Positions 51,868 to 59,859 of a stretch of DNA of 64,000 nucleotides are shown piece after piece. The position numbers were made by a program, and so were the translations under genes. Every line of letters starts with the position of its first letter. Position 1 is the stretch's first letter. The notes below the pieces were generated by a model. The model saw only the letters and a list, made by a program, of their open reading frames with translations. It made no database searches and had not been told where the DNA came from. Location: NCBI RefSeq assembly GCF_037201975.1, contig NZ_CP147520.1, positions 6,014,001-6,078,000 of the forward strand, in the 5' to 3' direction. Source of the DNA: Streptomyces sp. TG1A-60. GTDB lineage: Bacteria; Actinomycetota; Actinomycetes; Streptomycetales; Streptomycetaceae.

Positions 51868-52227
51868 CTACCGGGACAGTGCGTCCCGTACGGCCTCGTC
51901 CGTGCGGGCCACCACCGCCGTGCCGTCGTCCGCGGTGATGATCGGCCGCTGCATGAGCTTCGGGTGCTCGGCGAGCGCCTTGATCCACCGGTCGCGCGCG
52001 CCGGCGTCCCGGTCCCACTCCTTGAGGCCGAGCTCCTTGGCGGCGGCCTCCTGGGTGCGGGCGATGTCCCAGGGTTCGAGCCCGAGCCGGTCCAGTACGT
52101 CGCGGATCTCGTCCTGGCTCGGGACGTCCTCCAGATAGCGGCGGACGGTGTAGTCGGCGCCCTCGGCGTCGAGCAGATTGATCGCGCTGCGGCACTTGGA
52201 ACAGGCCGGGTTGATCCAGATCTCCAT
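51868..52227 (-). CDS. ArsC/Spx family thioredoxin-fold protein
   Basis: A 119-residue protein with 'MEIWINPACSKCRSAINLLD' (CxxC, catalytic Cys at 9), 'DYTVRRYLEDVPSQDEIRDV', 'EAAAKELGL' and 'HPKLMQRPIITADDGTAVVA' with the cis-Pro region. This is the ArsC-like (YffB-type) branch of small redox proteins; no arsenic genes are nearby, so arsenate reduction is unproven and a general thiol-redox role is as likely. ATG 52227; six residues further upstream another start exists. Divergent from a conserved 104-residue gene. Confidence 0.88.
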   Translation of the reverse strand: MEIWINPACSKCRSAINLLDAEGADYTVRRYLEDVPSQDEIRDVLDRLGLEPWDIARTQEAAAKELGLKEWDRDAGARDRWIKALAEHPKLMQRPIITADDGTAVVARTDEAVRDALSR

Positions 52228-52403
52228 GCCGCCCACCGTAGCCAACCGGTCGCGGGAACCCGTGTTCCACTCCTGTCGCAGAGCCCCGAAATGCCTTCTG
52301 GTCAGGGGCGATTGTCAGTAGCGGGTAGTAAAATTGAAGAAGTGTTCGAGGGTTGCCGGCGGGGGGATTCCGGCGGCACCCAGACCGCGACAGGAGGATG
52401 TCC

Positions 52404-52718
52404 GTGCCCGCTGCCGCACTGAAGTCGAAGGCGCTGCCCACCCAGTCCACCGCCCAGCATCCCGTCCTGCTCGACCTGCCCTACGCGCCCGTGGTGAAGC
52501 ACACGCTGCCGCCGGGCCGCCCGCGCGAGTGGTACATCACCCACAACCGGCGTCTGAAGGCCATGCGCCTCGCGATCGCCCTGCTCGACTCCGGTGTCCA
52601 CATGCCGAACCAGGCGCGTAACGAGACGATCCGGAGCGCGGCGGAGGTCATCGGCGTGCACCCGCCGTCGGACACCACGTGTCACATGGTGCGCGCGCTG
52701 ATGCGCTACAGCCGCTGA
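52404..52718 (+). CDS. Conserved streptomycete protein of unknown function
   Basis: A 104-residue basic protein: 'PAAALKSKALPTQSTAQHPV' leader, 'DLPYAPVVKHTLPPGRPREW' and a helical C-terminus 'HNRRLKAMRLAIALLDSGVH' with 'IRSAAEVIGVHPPSDTTCHM'. I recognise it as conserved next to glnII in streptomycetes but know no function; the C-terminal half could be a small DNA- or protein-binding helical fold. Start choice: AGGAGG abuts the ATG at 52398, leaving no spacing, whereas the GTG at 52404 is 6 bp from it, which is ideal. So translation should start at GTG. Confidence 0.75.
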   Translation: MPAAALKSKALPTQSTAQHPVLLDLPYAPVVKHTLPPGRPREWYITHNRRLKAMRLAIALLDSGVHMPNQARNETIRSAAEVIGVHPPSDTTCHMVRALMRYSR

Positions 52719-52991
52719 CACCGCCCGGCCGGCCCTCCGGTGCCGTCCACTCCCCAAGGGGTGGGCGGCACCGCTGCGTTGGGGGACGCCGGTGTTCGGG
52801 AGCGGCTCGGCGGGGTGAGAGGGAGAAGGGTGATCTCCGGCCGCCAGGGTTGGCCGGAGATCGCTCTAGCCGTGTCGGCTCCGGGTCCATACGATGCGGT
52901 CGCCCCTCGGTCTTCACAGCCCTTTCACAGGGTGAGGGGCCCTCGCGCATGTCTATTGACATGTGCATGTCTCTGATGGGAGAACCCCCCA

Positions 52992-53639
52992 ATGGTTCGT
53001 GGTCTCCTCCTGGGCGGCGCCGTAGCCGCCCTCTTCGCAGGCGCGCTTCCCGCGCACGCCGAGTCGTCGTTCGACAACCCGCCCCCGGACAAGATCGTCA
53101 TCAAGGTCGCCACGGTGAACGGCTCCGGCTGCCCGCGGGGCACGGCCGCGGTCGCCGTCTCACCGGACAACACCGCGTTCACGGTGACCTACAGCGACTA
53201 CCTCGCCCAGGTCGGCGGCGGCGCCCCGGCCACCGCGTTCCGGAAGAACTGCCAGCTCAACCTGATGGTTCATGTGCCGGGCGGCTTCACCTACGCCATC
53301 GCGAGCGTCGACTACCGTGGCTTCGCCTCGCTCCAGCGCGGTGCGAGCGGCACGCAGAAGGCCTCGTACTACTTCCAGGGCTCCCCGGACACGGCCTCCA
53401 GGACGCACGCGTTCAACGGCCCCTTCGAGGACAACTGGCAGACCACGGACGAGACCGACTGGGCCCAGCTGGTCTGGGCGCCCTGCGGTGTCGAGCGCAA
53501 CTTCAACATCAACACCGAGCTGCGGGTCAACAAGGGAAGCTCCCCGGCGAACAGCACGAGCTTCATGACCATGGACTCGACGGACGGGGACATCAGCACG
53601 ATCTACCACCTGGCGTGGAAGGAGTGTCCCTCCAGGTGA
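52992..53639 (+). CDS. Secreted DUF4360 family protein
   Basis: A 215-residue exported protein with signal peptide 'MVRGLLLGGAVAALFAGALP' and cleavage near 'AHA|ESSFD'. The mature part is an all-beta DUF4360 domain: 'VNGSGCPRGTAAVAVSPDNT', 'FTVTYSDYLAQVGGG', 'RKNCQLNLMVHVPGGFTYAI', 'SVDYRGFASLQRGASGTQ' and a C-terminal 'LAWKEC'. Four cysteines probably form two disulfides. DUF4360 proteins are abundant in fungal and actinobacterial secretomes with unknown function. ATG 52992; the 270 bp before it have AT-rich patches likely to be its promoter. Confidence 0.9.
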   Translation: MVRGLLLGGAVAALFAGALPAHAESSFDNPPPDKIVIKVATVNGSGCPRGTAAVAVSPDNTAFTVTYSDYLAQVGGGAPATAFRKNCQLNLMVHVPGGFTYAIASVDYRGFASLQRGASGTQKASYYFQGSPDTASRTHAFNGPFEDNWQTTDETDWAQLVWAPCGVERNFNINTELRVNKGSSPANSTSFMTMDSTDGDISTIYHLAWKECPSR

Positions 53640-53644
53640 GGCGG

Positions 53645-53683
53645 GGTGCCGGGGGCCCTCTTGCCTGTTGGGCACCCGGCACC
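53645..53683 (+). terminator. Hairpin after the DUF4360 gene
   Basis: 9-bp inverted repeat GGTGCCGGG (53645-53653) / CCCGGCACC (53675-53683), starting 6 bp after the stop codon. Confidence 0.6.
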
Positions 53684-53760
53684 GTCCCCGGGCCTCACCG
53701 AGGGCTGCGCCCCCAGGCCCCCGTCACCTCGCCGGGTTCGTCGGCTGCGGATCGGTGGGG

Positions 53761-53868
53761 GCTTGTCGCGCGGATCCCCGCGCCCCTGGAAACCGGGGCA
53801 CCTCCTGGTGCTCAGAACTCCGTCGGGTCCTTCAGGGGCGCGGGGACCCGCGCGAGCGACCACGCCCC
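53761..53868. repeat. Dispersed intergenic hairpin repeat, copies 2 and 3 (inverted pair)
   Basis: Two copies face each other: an inverted one at 53761-53790 (core GCGCGGATCCCCGCGCCCCTG) and a direct one at 53831-53868 (core CAGGGGCGCGGGGACCCGCGC). Each forms its own GCGCGG/CCGCGC hairpin, and together they can form a longer cruciform. Part of the 656-bp gene-poor stretch 53640-54295. Confidence 0.75.
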
Positions 53869-53973
53869 ACCCGCACCCGCACCCGACCGAACCCCCGAGC
53901 TCTCCCGCGACGTTCACGCCGACTCCCGCTCCAACGGCGTCCGAAAGCGCGGTGCGGCCCTCGTCGCCCCCAC

Positions 53974-54270
53974 TCACCCCCGTGGCCGTTCCGCCTCCGC
54001 GGCGACCGACGCCTCCCCCTCCCGCCCCGCCCCTCCGGGGCAGCAGCTCTTGCCGCCCGCGTACACGAACCGCTGCCGCGACCTGGGTTCGTCCTCGGCG
54101 AGTTCGGACGTGGTCGCCCGGCCACGACGGGCCGGCGCGGCCGGCGCCGACTCCTCGACCTCTTTCAGCCAGACCGCGTCCGGGGCCCCGGCGACCGTCC
54201 TGTGCTTCAGCAGCGCGGCCCGCTCCTTCGCGGCGACCGCGATGCCGGTCGAGGCGTGTGGGGAGGGCGA
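53974..54270 (-). pseudogene. Unidentified coding-like fragment downstream of pspAB
   Basis: The minus strand reads 'GIAVAAKERAALLKHRTVAG', 'APDAVWLKEVEESAPAAPAR', 'TTSELAEDEPRSRQRFVYAG' and 'GKSCCPGG' before a stop at 53974. Composition is protein-like for about 75 residues and poor before and after. A GTG at 54312 overlapping the end of pspAB could in principle start it, but the first ~20 residues would be low-complexity. I think it is the end of a lost gene; the family is not recognised. Confidence 0.35.
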
Positions 54271-54295
54271 CCCGCTCCGGGTTCCCCGGGGCGGG

Positions 54296-54898
54296 TCACA
54301 GTCCCGGGGCACCCCAGATCGGGAACCACCGGTCCAGCTCGGGCTCGATCCGCAGATCGTCCGCGAGCGCGGCCCGCACCCGCAGTTCCAGCGCGCTGTC
54401 CCGCCGCCGCCCCCCACCCGGCAGCGGCGCGAACGGGTAGAACGTGCCGCGCTTGTAGAGATAGACGAGCCCGAGCCGCCCGCCGGCGCCGCCCTCTCCC
54501 TCGTCCTCTCCTCGGAAGCCGACCACCGAGCACAGCAGCTGCGGCCCGAACCCGTCGCTCTCCAGGGCGCTGTTGACCGCGTGCAGATCGCTCACCAGCG
54601 CGGGCAGGTCCCGCGGACCCCGCCGGGAGACCAGCCACGAGTAGCCGTACTCGTCCCGCTCGATCCCGACCGGAGGCCCGGTCCGCGCCGCGTCCGCGTC
54701 GAGCAGCGCCCGCACCTCCCGGCGTACGTCGTCGAAGGCCGCGCCCTCGACGGTCGCGAAGCACACCGCGCCGGTGCCGGTCGGCGTGAGAGAGACGGCC
54801 GCCTCCAGCGTGACGGCGGCCGAGGGCAGGGCGAAGAGCCGGTCGAGGTCGGGGGCGACCGGCTTCGTACGGCCGAGGATGATGTCCAGGAGCCCCAT
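54296..54898 (-). CDS. pspAB: PspA-associated protein PspAB
   Basis: A 200-residue cytosolic protein beginning 'MGLLDIILGRTKPVAPDLDR', then 'FALPSAAVTLEAAVSLTPTG', 'EYGYSWLVSRRG', 'GLVYLYKRGTFYPFAPLPGG' and ending 'EPELDRWFPIWGAPGL'. This matches the family known as PspAB, which occurs beside htpX and is associated with the PspA envelope-stress system of actinobacteria. No PspA gene is in the window. It follows htpX by 6 bp, so both are surely in one operon. ATG 54898. Function beyond this association is not established. Confidence 0.85.
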   Translation of the reverse strand: MGLLDIILGRTKPVAPDLDRLFALPSAAVTLEAAVSLTPTGTGAVCFATVEGAAFDDVRREVRALLDADAARTGPPVGIERDEYGYSWLVSRRGPRDLPALVSDLHAVNSALESDGFGPQLLCSVVGFRGEDEGEGGAGGRLGLVYLYKRGTFYPFAPLPGGGRRRDSALELRVRAALADDLRIEPELDRWFPIWGAPGL

Positions 54899-54904
54899 GC
54901 CCGC

Positions 54905-55828
54905 TCAGCCCGCCTTACCCGAGCCCGGCGCCTGGGTCTCGCCCAGTTCCACCGAGAGGCGGCCCAGTTGCGCGATCCGCTGGTCCAGCGGCGGGTGGGT
55001 GGCGAAGAAACGGCCCAGATGCGGCCGGCGGCCGAGCGCGGGGGTGAAGTAGAACGCGTTGAAGGCCTGCGAGCTGCGCAGGTCGCGGGTCGGGATGCGC
55101 GCGATGTCCCCGGTGACCTTGGTCAGCGCGGAGGCCAGCGCCGAGGGCCGGCCGGTGAGCAGGGCGCCCGCCCGGTCGGCGGCCAGCTCGCGATAGCGGG
55201 ACAGGACCCGGATCAGCAAAAAGCTCAGCACGTACACGGCGGCGGAGACCCCTATCACCACGCTGAACACGACGGCGGTGTTCTGGTCCCGCCGCCCGCC
55301 GAACGCTTGCGAGTAGAACGCGAACCGTACGACCAGCCCGGCGATCACCCCGAGGAACGAAGCGATCGTCATGACGGCGACATCCCGGTGCGCCACATGG
55401 GACAGCTCGTGCGCGAGCACCCCCTCCAGCTCGTCCGGCTCCAGCCGTCCGAGCAGTCCGGTCGTCACGCACACCACCGCGTGGTCGGCGTTCCGCCCGG
55501 TCGCGAACGCGTTCGGCATCTCCATGTCCGCCACCGCGACCCGCGGCTTCGGCAGGTCCGAGACCGCGCACAGCCGGTCCACGACCCCGTGCAGCAGCGG
55601 ATACTCCTCCCGCTGCACCACCCGCCCGCGCATCGCGTACAGCGCGACCCGGTCGGAGAACCAGTACTGCGCCCCCAGCAGTCCCGCCGCGATCGCCACC
55701 ACCAGCACCCAGGACTCCAGCAGTGCGACCAGCACGGCCACGAACACCACGTACAGCAACCCCAGCAGAAACAGCGTGACCGCCATGCGCGCGGTCAGCC
55801 GAGGATCGCTCCGGAAACGGTTCGACAT
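54905..55828 (-). CDS. htpX: HtpX-type membrane zinc metalloprotease
   Basis: A 307-residue M48 protease of the plasma membrane, cleaving misfolded membrane proteins. TM helices at ~16-36 and ~40-55, zinc motif 'HELSH' (His140, Glu141, His144) in 'DELEGVLAHELSHVAHRDVA', two more TM segments ('ASFLGVIAGLVVRFAFYS', 'VVFSVVIGVSAAVYVLSFLL') and the third ligand Glu in 'RYRELAADRAGALLTG'. 'FATHPPLDQRIAQL' is the usual C-terminal motif. ATG 55828 has GAGGTGG 5 bp upstream; the GTG three codons further is less likely. Operon with pspAB, which implies an envelope-stress role. Confidence 0.95.
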   Translation of the reverse strand: MSNRFRSDPRLTARMAVTLFLLGLLYVVFVAVLVALLESWVLVVAIAAGLLGAQYWFSDRVALYAMRGRVVQREEYPLLHGVVDRLCAVSDLPKPRVAVADMEMPNAFATGRNADHAVVCVTTGLLGRLEPDELEGVLAHELSHVAHRDVAVMTIASFLGVIAGLVVRFAFYSQAFGGRRDQNTAVVFSVVIGVSAAVYVLSFLLIRVLSRYRELAADRAGALLTGRPSALASALTKVTGDIARIPTRDLRSSQAFNAFYFTPALGRRPHLGRFFATHPPLDQRIAQLGRLSVELGETQAPGSGKAG

Positions 55829-55921
55829 CCGTACCACCTCAGTCTCAGGCAGCCACTGGTCCCGCTTCCATTGTGCGCCCCGGGCGCTGTAAGGGGGTTT
55901 CTGCTGTCGCGTGCCGAGGCA

Positions 55922-56176
55922 CTAGTACGACGATCGATAGTTGATGTAGCCGATCAGCGCGATGAGCCCCGCCACGCATCCGAACACGATCACTGCCGAC
56001 ACCCATGACGACCGGCGCCGTCGCGCGGGACCGGGGTCGGCGCGGAAGGGCTGCGGCGCGGGCGGGTTCTCCTTCCAGCGCGCGGCCAGCATCCGGGCCC
56101 GCGCGGAGGGCTCCTTGTGCTCGGCGTTGTCAGCCCACTTGATGTCGAACTCCCGCTCGTCGTCCTGTTCGGGCAT
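55922..56176 (-). CDS. Small single-TM protein next to glnA
   Basis: An 84-residue protein with an acidic N-terminus 'MPEQDDEREFDIKWADNAEH', a basic stretch 'RADPGPARRRRSSW' and a C-terminal TM helix 'VSAVIVFGCVAGLIALIGY'. This is a tail-anchored layout. It is a conserved companion of glnA in streptomycetes as far as I recall, function unknown. ATG 56176 has GGGGAG 8 bp upstream; an ATG two codons upstream is too close to it. The glnA terminator lies between both genes. Confidence 0.75.
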   Translation of the reverse strand: MPEQDDEREFDIKWADNAEHKEPSARARMLAARWKENPPAPQPFRADPGPARRRRSSWVSAVIVFGCVAGLIALIGYINYRSSY

Positions 56177-56228
56177 GCCCATCTCTCCCCGTGGTCTCTC
56201 TCGAACAGCCGTACAAGAACGATACGAC

Positions 56229-56265
56229 GGCGCCCCCGTCCCCGGGAATCGGGAACGGGGGCGCC
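56229..56265 (-). terminator. Terminator of glnA
   Basis: Stem of 11 bp (56229-56239 / 56255-56265) that continues after one mismatch with 3 bp, located about 50 bp beyond the glnA stop on the minus strand. Confidence 0.8.
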
Positions 56266-56316
56266 GCCGAACGGCTCAGGGGCCGATCAACACCTCACGC
56301 GTGGAACGGGGCTCGA

Positions 56317-57726
56317 TCACACGTCGAAGTACAGCTCGAACTCGTGCGGGTGCGGGCGCAGCTGGAGCGGGGCGATCTCGTTGTTGCGCTTGTAGTCGAT
56401 CCACGTCTCGATCAGGTCCGGCGTGAAGACGTCGCCCTGGAGGAGGAACTCGTGGTCCCGCTCCAGGGAGTCGAGGACGGCCGGGAGGGAGGTCGGGACC
56501 TGGGGGACGCCCGCGTGCTCCTCGGGGGCGAGCTCGTAGAGGTCCTTGTCGATCGGCTCGGCCGGCTCGATCTTGTTCTTGATGCCGTCGAGGCCCGCGA
56601 GCAGCAGCGCCGAGAAGGCGAGGTAGGGGTTGCCGGAGGAGTCGGGCGCGCGGAACTCGACGCGCTTGGCCTTCGGGTTCGAACCCGTGATCGGGATACG
56701 CATGGCGGCGGAGCGGTTGCGCTGCGAGTACACCAGGTTGACCGGGGCCTCGAAGCCCGGGACCAGACGGTGGTAGGAGTTCACCGTCGGGTTGGTGAAG
56801 GCCAGCAGCGACGGGGCGTGCTTGAGGATGCCGCCGATGTAGTAGCGGGCGGTGTCCGACAGGCCCGCGTAACCGGCCTCGTCGTAGAAGAGCGGCGAGC
56901 CGCCCGACCACAGCGACTGGTGGACGTGCATGCCCGAGCCGTTGTCACCGAAGATCGGCTTCGGCATGAAGGTCGCGGTCTTGCCGTTGCGCCAGGCCAC
57001 GTTCTTCACGATGTACTTGAAGAGCTGGAGGTCGTCGGCCGCGGCGAGCAGCGTGTTGAACTTGTAGTTGATCTCGGCCTGGCCGGCGGTGCCCACCTCG
57101 TGGTGCTGGCGCTCGACCTGGAGGCCGGACTTGGCCAGCTCCAGGGAGATCTCGGCACGCAGGTCGGCGAAGTGGTCGACCGGCGGGGTCGGGAAGTAAC
57201 CGCCCTTGTAGCGGACCTTGTAGCCGCGGTTGTCCTCCAGCGCACCGGTGTTCCAGGCGCCCGCCTCGGAGTCGATGTGGTAGAAGGACTCGTTCTCCGA
57301 GGTCTTGAAGCGCACGCTGTCGAAGACGTAGAACTCGGCCTCGGGACCGAAGTACGCGGTGTCGGCGATGCCGGTGGACGCGAGGTAGGCCTCGGCCTTC
57401 TTCGCCACGTTCCGCGGGTCACGGGAGTACTGCTCACCCGTGATCGGGTCGTGGATGAAGAAGTTGACGTTGACCGTCTTGTCGCGGCGGAACGGGTCGA
57501 CGCGCGCGGTGGACAGGTCGGCGCGGAGCGCCATGTCGGACTCGTGGATGGCCTGGAAGCCGCGGATCGAGGAGCCGTCGAACGCGAGCTCCTCGGCCGG
57601 GTCGAAGGCCTCGGCCGGGATCGTGAAGTGCTGCATCACGCCCGGCAGGTCGCAGAAACGGACGTCGATGAACTTGACGTCCTCGTCCGCGATGAACTTC
57701 TTGGCCTCGTCGGCGTTCTGGAACAT
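56317..57726 (-). CDS. glnA: Type I glutamine synthetase
   Basis: A 469-residue GS-I-beta, the dodecameric cytosolic enzyme that forms glutamine from glutamate, NH4+ and ATP. '[17 protein letters not shown]', '[11 protein letters not shown]', '[17 protein letters not shown]', '[20 protein letters not shown]' and '[10 protein letters not shown]' give the active site; the adenylylation loop is '[10 protein letters not shown]' with Tyr at position 397, as in the classical enzymes, so GlnE (34071-37082) should modify it. ATG 57726 starts '[20 protein letters not shown]'. A near-consensus GlnR box lies ~100 bp upstream. Divergent from an RDD gene. Confidence 0.98.
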   Translation of the reverse strand: MFQNADEAKKFIADEDVKFIDVRFCDLPGVMQHFTIPAEAFDPAEELAFDGSSIRGFQAIHESDMALRADLSTARVDPFRRDKTVNVNFFIHDPITGEQYSRDPRNVAKKAEAYLASTGIADTAYFGPEAEFYVFDSVRFKTSENESFYHIDSEAGAWNTGALEDNRGYKVRYKGGYFPTPPVDHFADLRAEISLELAKSGLQVERQHHEVGTAGQAEINYKFNTLLAAADDLQLFKYIVKNVAWRNGKTATFMPKPIFGDNGSGMHVHQSLWSGGSPLFYDEAGYAGLSDTARYYIGGILKHAPSLLAFTNPTVNSYHRLVPGFEAPVNLVYSQRNRSAAMRIPITGSNPKAKRVEFRAPDSSGNPYLAFSALLLAGLDGIKNKIEPAEPIDKDLYELAPEEHAGVPQVPTSLPAVLDSLERDHEFLLQGDVFTPDLIETWIDYKRNNEIAPLQLRPHPHEFELYFDV

Positions 57727-57823
57727 CCAGCTCCTCCTACTCCCGACGTCTCCTGCCGGGGTGGTAGTTCGTTCGTGCGGCCAGTGCGGTGGCACACGCT
57801 GTTCCCGACACTAGGGACGGGTG

Positions 57824-57862
57824 GTTTCTCGTGCGTGACCCATTTGTTTCGCACAAGTTAAC
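57824..57862 (-). promoter_or_regulatory. GlnR box upstream of glnA
   Basis: The minus strand carries gTTAAC-n6-GAAAC-n6-GTCAC-n6-GAAAC: four elements with exact six-base spacers, three of them perfect against gTnAC-n6-GaAAC-n6-GTnAC-n6-GaAAC. Located 98 bp upstream of the glnA start, between glnA and the divergent RDD gene. Confidence 0.9.
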
Positions 57863-57924
57863 CGGACATCCCGCACCTCACCCCACCTGTCCGTATGGCA
57901 GAACGGTCGCAGTACGGTGGTCGG

Positions 57925-58392
57925 GTGGACAAGAGGCAAGCAATCGGATCGTGGCTCTCCGGCCCCCGCGCGGCCGCCGAGGACGCCGGGGTCGACTTCG
58001 GATACAGGGGAGAGCAGCTCGGTCTGCCGGAGGAGGGCCCGGGTTCCATCGCCCGCCCCGGACGGCGTCTCGGCGCCCTCGCCGTCGACTGGGGCCTCTG
58101 CCTCTTGATCGCATACGGCCTGATCACCGATGGCTACGGCCAGGCCACCGGAAACTGGGCCCTGCTCGTCTTCTTCCTGCTCCACGCCCTCACTCTGGGC
58201 ACGGTCGGCTTCACCCCGGGCAAGCGCCTCTTCGGCCTCCGCGTGATCGCCCAGGACACCGGCACCGTGAACCCCTGGCGCGCCCTCGTCCGCACGGTCC
58301 TGCTCTGCCTCGCCCTCCCGCCCCTGATCTGGGACCGCGACGGACGGGGCCTGCACGACCGGCTGGCGCGCACGGTCGAGGTGAGGATCTGA
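57925..58392 (+). CDS. RDD family membrane protein
   Basis: A 155-residue membrane protein: 'DKRQAIGSWLSGPRAAAEDA' start, then the RDD signature 'IARPGRRLGALAVDWGLCLL' (R and D residues at the first TM), 'LVFFLLHALTLGTVGFTPGK' and 'RLFGLRVIAQDTGTVNPWRA' and a final TM with 'LIWDRDGRGLHDRLARTVEV'. RDD proteins may be small transporters; the function here is unknown. GTG 57925 gives the known family start; an ATG 10 codons upstream (57895) has no ribosome site. Neither start has a clear Shine-Dalgarno sequence, so leaderless translation is possible. Confidence 0.88.
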   Translation: MDKRQAIGSWLSGPRAAAEDAGVDFGYRGEQLGLPEEGPGSIARPGRRLGALAVDWGLCLLIAYGLITDGYGQATGNWALLVFFLLHALTLGTVGFTPGKRLFGLRVIAQDTGTVNPWRALVRTVLLCLALPPLIWDRDGRGLHDRLARTVEVRI

Positions 58393-58435
58393 GGTCCTTT
58401 TCGTCCGGGGGCCGGTCCGTCCGGGGCCGGAGGAC

Positions 58436-58481
58436 ACGACGATGGGGGCGTCCGGAGTGATCCGGGCGCCCCCATCGTCGT
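58436..58481. terminator. Bidirectional terminator between RDD and DUF4191 genes
   Basis: 15-bp perfect outer stem (58436-58450 / 58467-58481), one mismatched pair, then a 5-bp inner stem with a GTGA loop. Confidence 0.88.
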
Positions 58482-58507
58482 ACGAGATCGTCGTACGGGC
58501 AGGGAGA

Positions 58508-59209
58508 TCAGCGCGCCTTCGGGCCGCCCTTCGGCATGCGCATGCCCTTGGGCATCGGGCCCTTCGGGAGCGGCATGTTGCTCATGAGGTCGCCCATCGC
58601 GCGGAGCCGGTCGTTGGTCGCGGTCACCTGGGGGCCGGACAGGACGCGCGGCAGCTTGAGCATGGTCGTGCGGAGCTTCTTCAGCTCCACCTGGCCCTCG
58701 CCGGTGCCCACGACCAGGTCGTGCACCGGGACGTCGGCCACGATGCGGGCCATCTTCCGCTTCTCCGCGGCCAGCAGGCTCTTCACCCGGTTCGGGTTGC
58801 CCTCGGCGACCAGGACGATGCCGGCCTTGCCGACGGCCCGGTGCACCACGTCCTGGTTGCGGTTCATCGCCACCGCGGGAGTGGTGACCCAGCCGCGTCC
58901 CACGTTGTCCAGAACCGCCGCGGCGGCGCCCGGCTGGCCCTCCATCTGCCCGAACGCGGCCCGCTCGGCCCGCCGTCCGAAGACGATCGCCGTCGCGAGG
59001 AAGGCCAGAAGGAAGCCGAGAATGCCCAGATAAATGGGGTAACCGATCAAGAAGCCGATCGCGAGGAAGACACCGAAGGTGACGATTCCGACAGCCGCGA
59101 GTACAAGACCGATCTTCTTGTCGGCCCTGCGGGTCATCTTGTAAGTCAGAGCGATCTGCTTGAGTCGCCCGGGGTTCGCAGCGTCCGCTGCGGTTTCCTT
59201 CCTCGCCAT
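58508..59209 (-). CDS. DUF4191 membrane protein
   Basis: A 233-residue protein with a basic head 'NPGRLKQIALTYKMTRRADK', two TM helices ('IGLVLAAVGIVTFGVFLAIG', 'YPIYLGILGFLLAFLATAIV') and a cytosolic domain with 'FGRRAERAAFGQMEGQPGAA' and 'AVLDNVGRGWVTTPAVAMNR' ending in a Met/Pro/Gly/Lys-rich tail 'LPKGPMPKGMRMPKGGPK'. It belongs to the DUF4191 family conserved beside lipA and glnA in actinobacteria, including mycobacteria; function unknown. ATG 59209. Positive tail could bind membrane or nucleic acid. Confidence 0.92.
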   Translation of the reverse strand: MARKETAADAANPGRLKQIALTYKMTRRADKKIGLVLAAVGIVTFGVFLAIGFLIGYPIYLGILGFLLAFLATAIVFGRRAERAAFGQMEGQPGAAAAVLDNVGRGWVTTPAVAMNRNQDVVHRAVGKAGIVLVAEGNPNRVKSLLAAEKRKMARIVADVPVHDLVVGTGEGQVELKKLRTTMLKLPRVLSGPQVTATNDRLRAMGDLMSNMPLPKGPMPKGMRMPKGGPKAR

Positions 59210-59423
59210 GGCACGAAGTCTACGTGCCCGGGGAGGCGAGGACGACGGCGGTGCCGGTGGGGACCGGAGACCGGCGGCTGCGCTGGGGAAGCGGCGCCGG
59301 GCGGCGGCGGTGCCGACGTGGGGCGGCGGCCGTGCGCGCGGTGGTCGTGCGGCAGCGACCGTGGTGCGGATCGCGGTCGGGCCTTCCGGTGGTCGGCTCG
59401 TACGCGGGTGGTCGCGGCGGTGG

Positions 59424-59627
59424 TTACGACGTGCGCGCGGCGACGGCCTCTTCGAGGACGCGCTCGGTCTCGACACGGTCCTTGGCTCGGCGGCGGTCCT
59501 CCAGGACGGAGGTCCAGGCGTTGCGGCGGGCGGTGCGCTGACCGCTGCTCATGAGCAGCGACTCGACGGCACGGAGTGCACCGGTGAACGACGGAATCGC
59601 TGTGGCGCGAACGGGTGCGGCCTGCAT
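59424..59627 (-). CDS. Small basic conserved protein
   Basis: A 67-residue protein: 'MQAAPVRATAIPSFTGALRA', 'VESLLMSSGQRTARRNAWTS' and a highly charged helix 'EDRRRAKDRVETERVLEEAV'. The helix looks like a short coiled coil. It is a conserved neighbour of lipA in streptomycetes, with no known function. ATG 59627, with a GGGGGGA site 9 bp upstream. A phased repeat resembling a GlnR site lies about 60 bp upstream of its start. Confidence 0.7.
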   Translation of the reverse strand: MQAAPVRATAIPSFTGALRAVESLLMSSGQRTARRNAWTSVLEDRRRAKDRVETERVLEEAVAARTS

Positions 59628-59683
59628 GATGAGGTCCCCCCTCGGGTGATGGCCTGCTCTGGCTAGGACCCTGTACCGGGTGT

Positions 59684-59721
59684 GAAACCAGGGTCACTGA
59701 TTGGTGTTACCAGGGCGTGAC
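59684..59721. promoter_or_regulatory. Possible GlnR-like phased repeat
   Basis: Plus strand: GAAAC-n6-CACTG-n6-GTTAC-n6-GTGAC. Three of four 5-mers fit GlnR half-site patterns with exact six-base spacing; the order differs from the glnA box. The repeat includes the imperfect direct duplication ACCAGGGTCAC/ACCAGGGCGTGAC. It lies upstream of the 67-residue gene. Confidence 0.35.
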
Positions 59722-59859
59722 CGACTGGTCAAACGCCAGTGAAGCCTCGGCGCGCGGCCTTCAAACCTCGACGCGGCCCTGACGGCGCCCCCATCTGCGA
59801 GGACGGTCAGGACCGCGGTCAATCGGCCATTACCGACAAGTAGCCACTTGTGCTCAGAT

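Noticed and set aside
56680..56695. GGTTCGAACCC resembling a tRNA T-loop
   Set aside because: Lies within the conserved glnA coding sequence and lacks surrounding tRNA stems.
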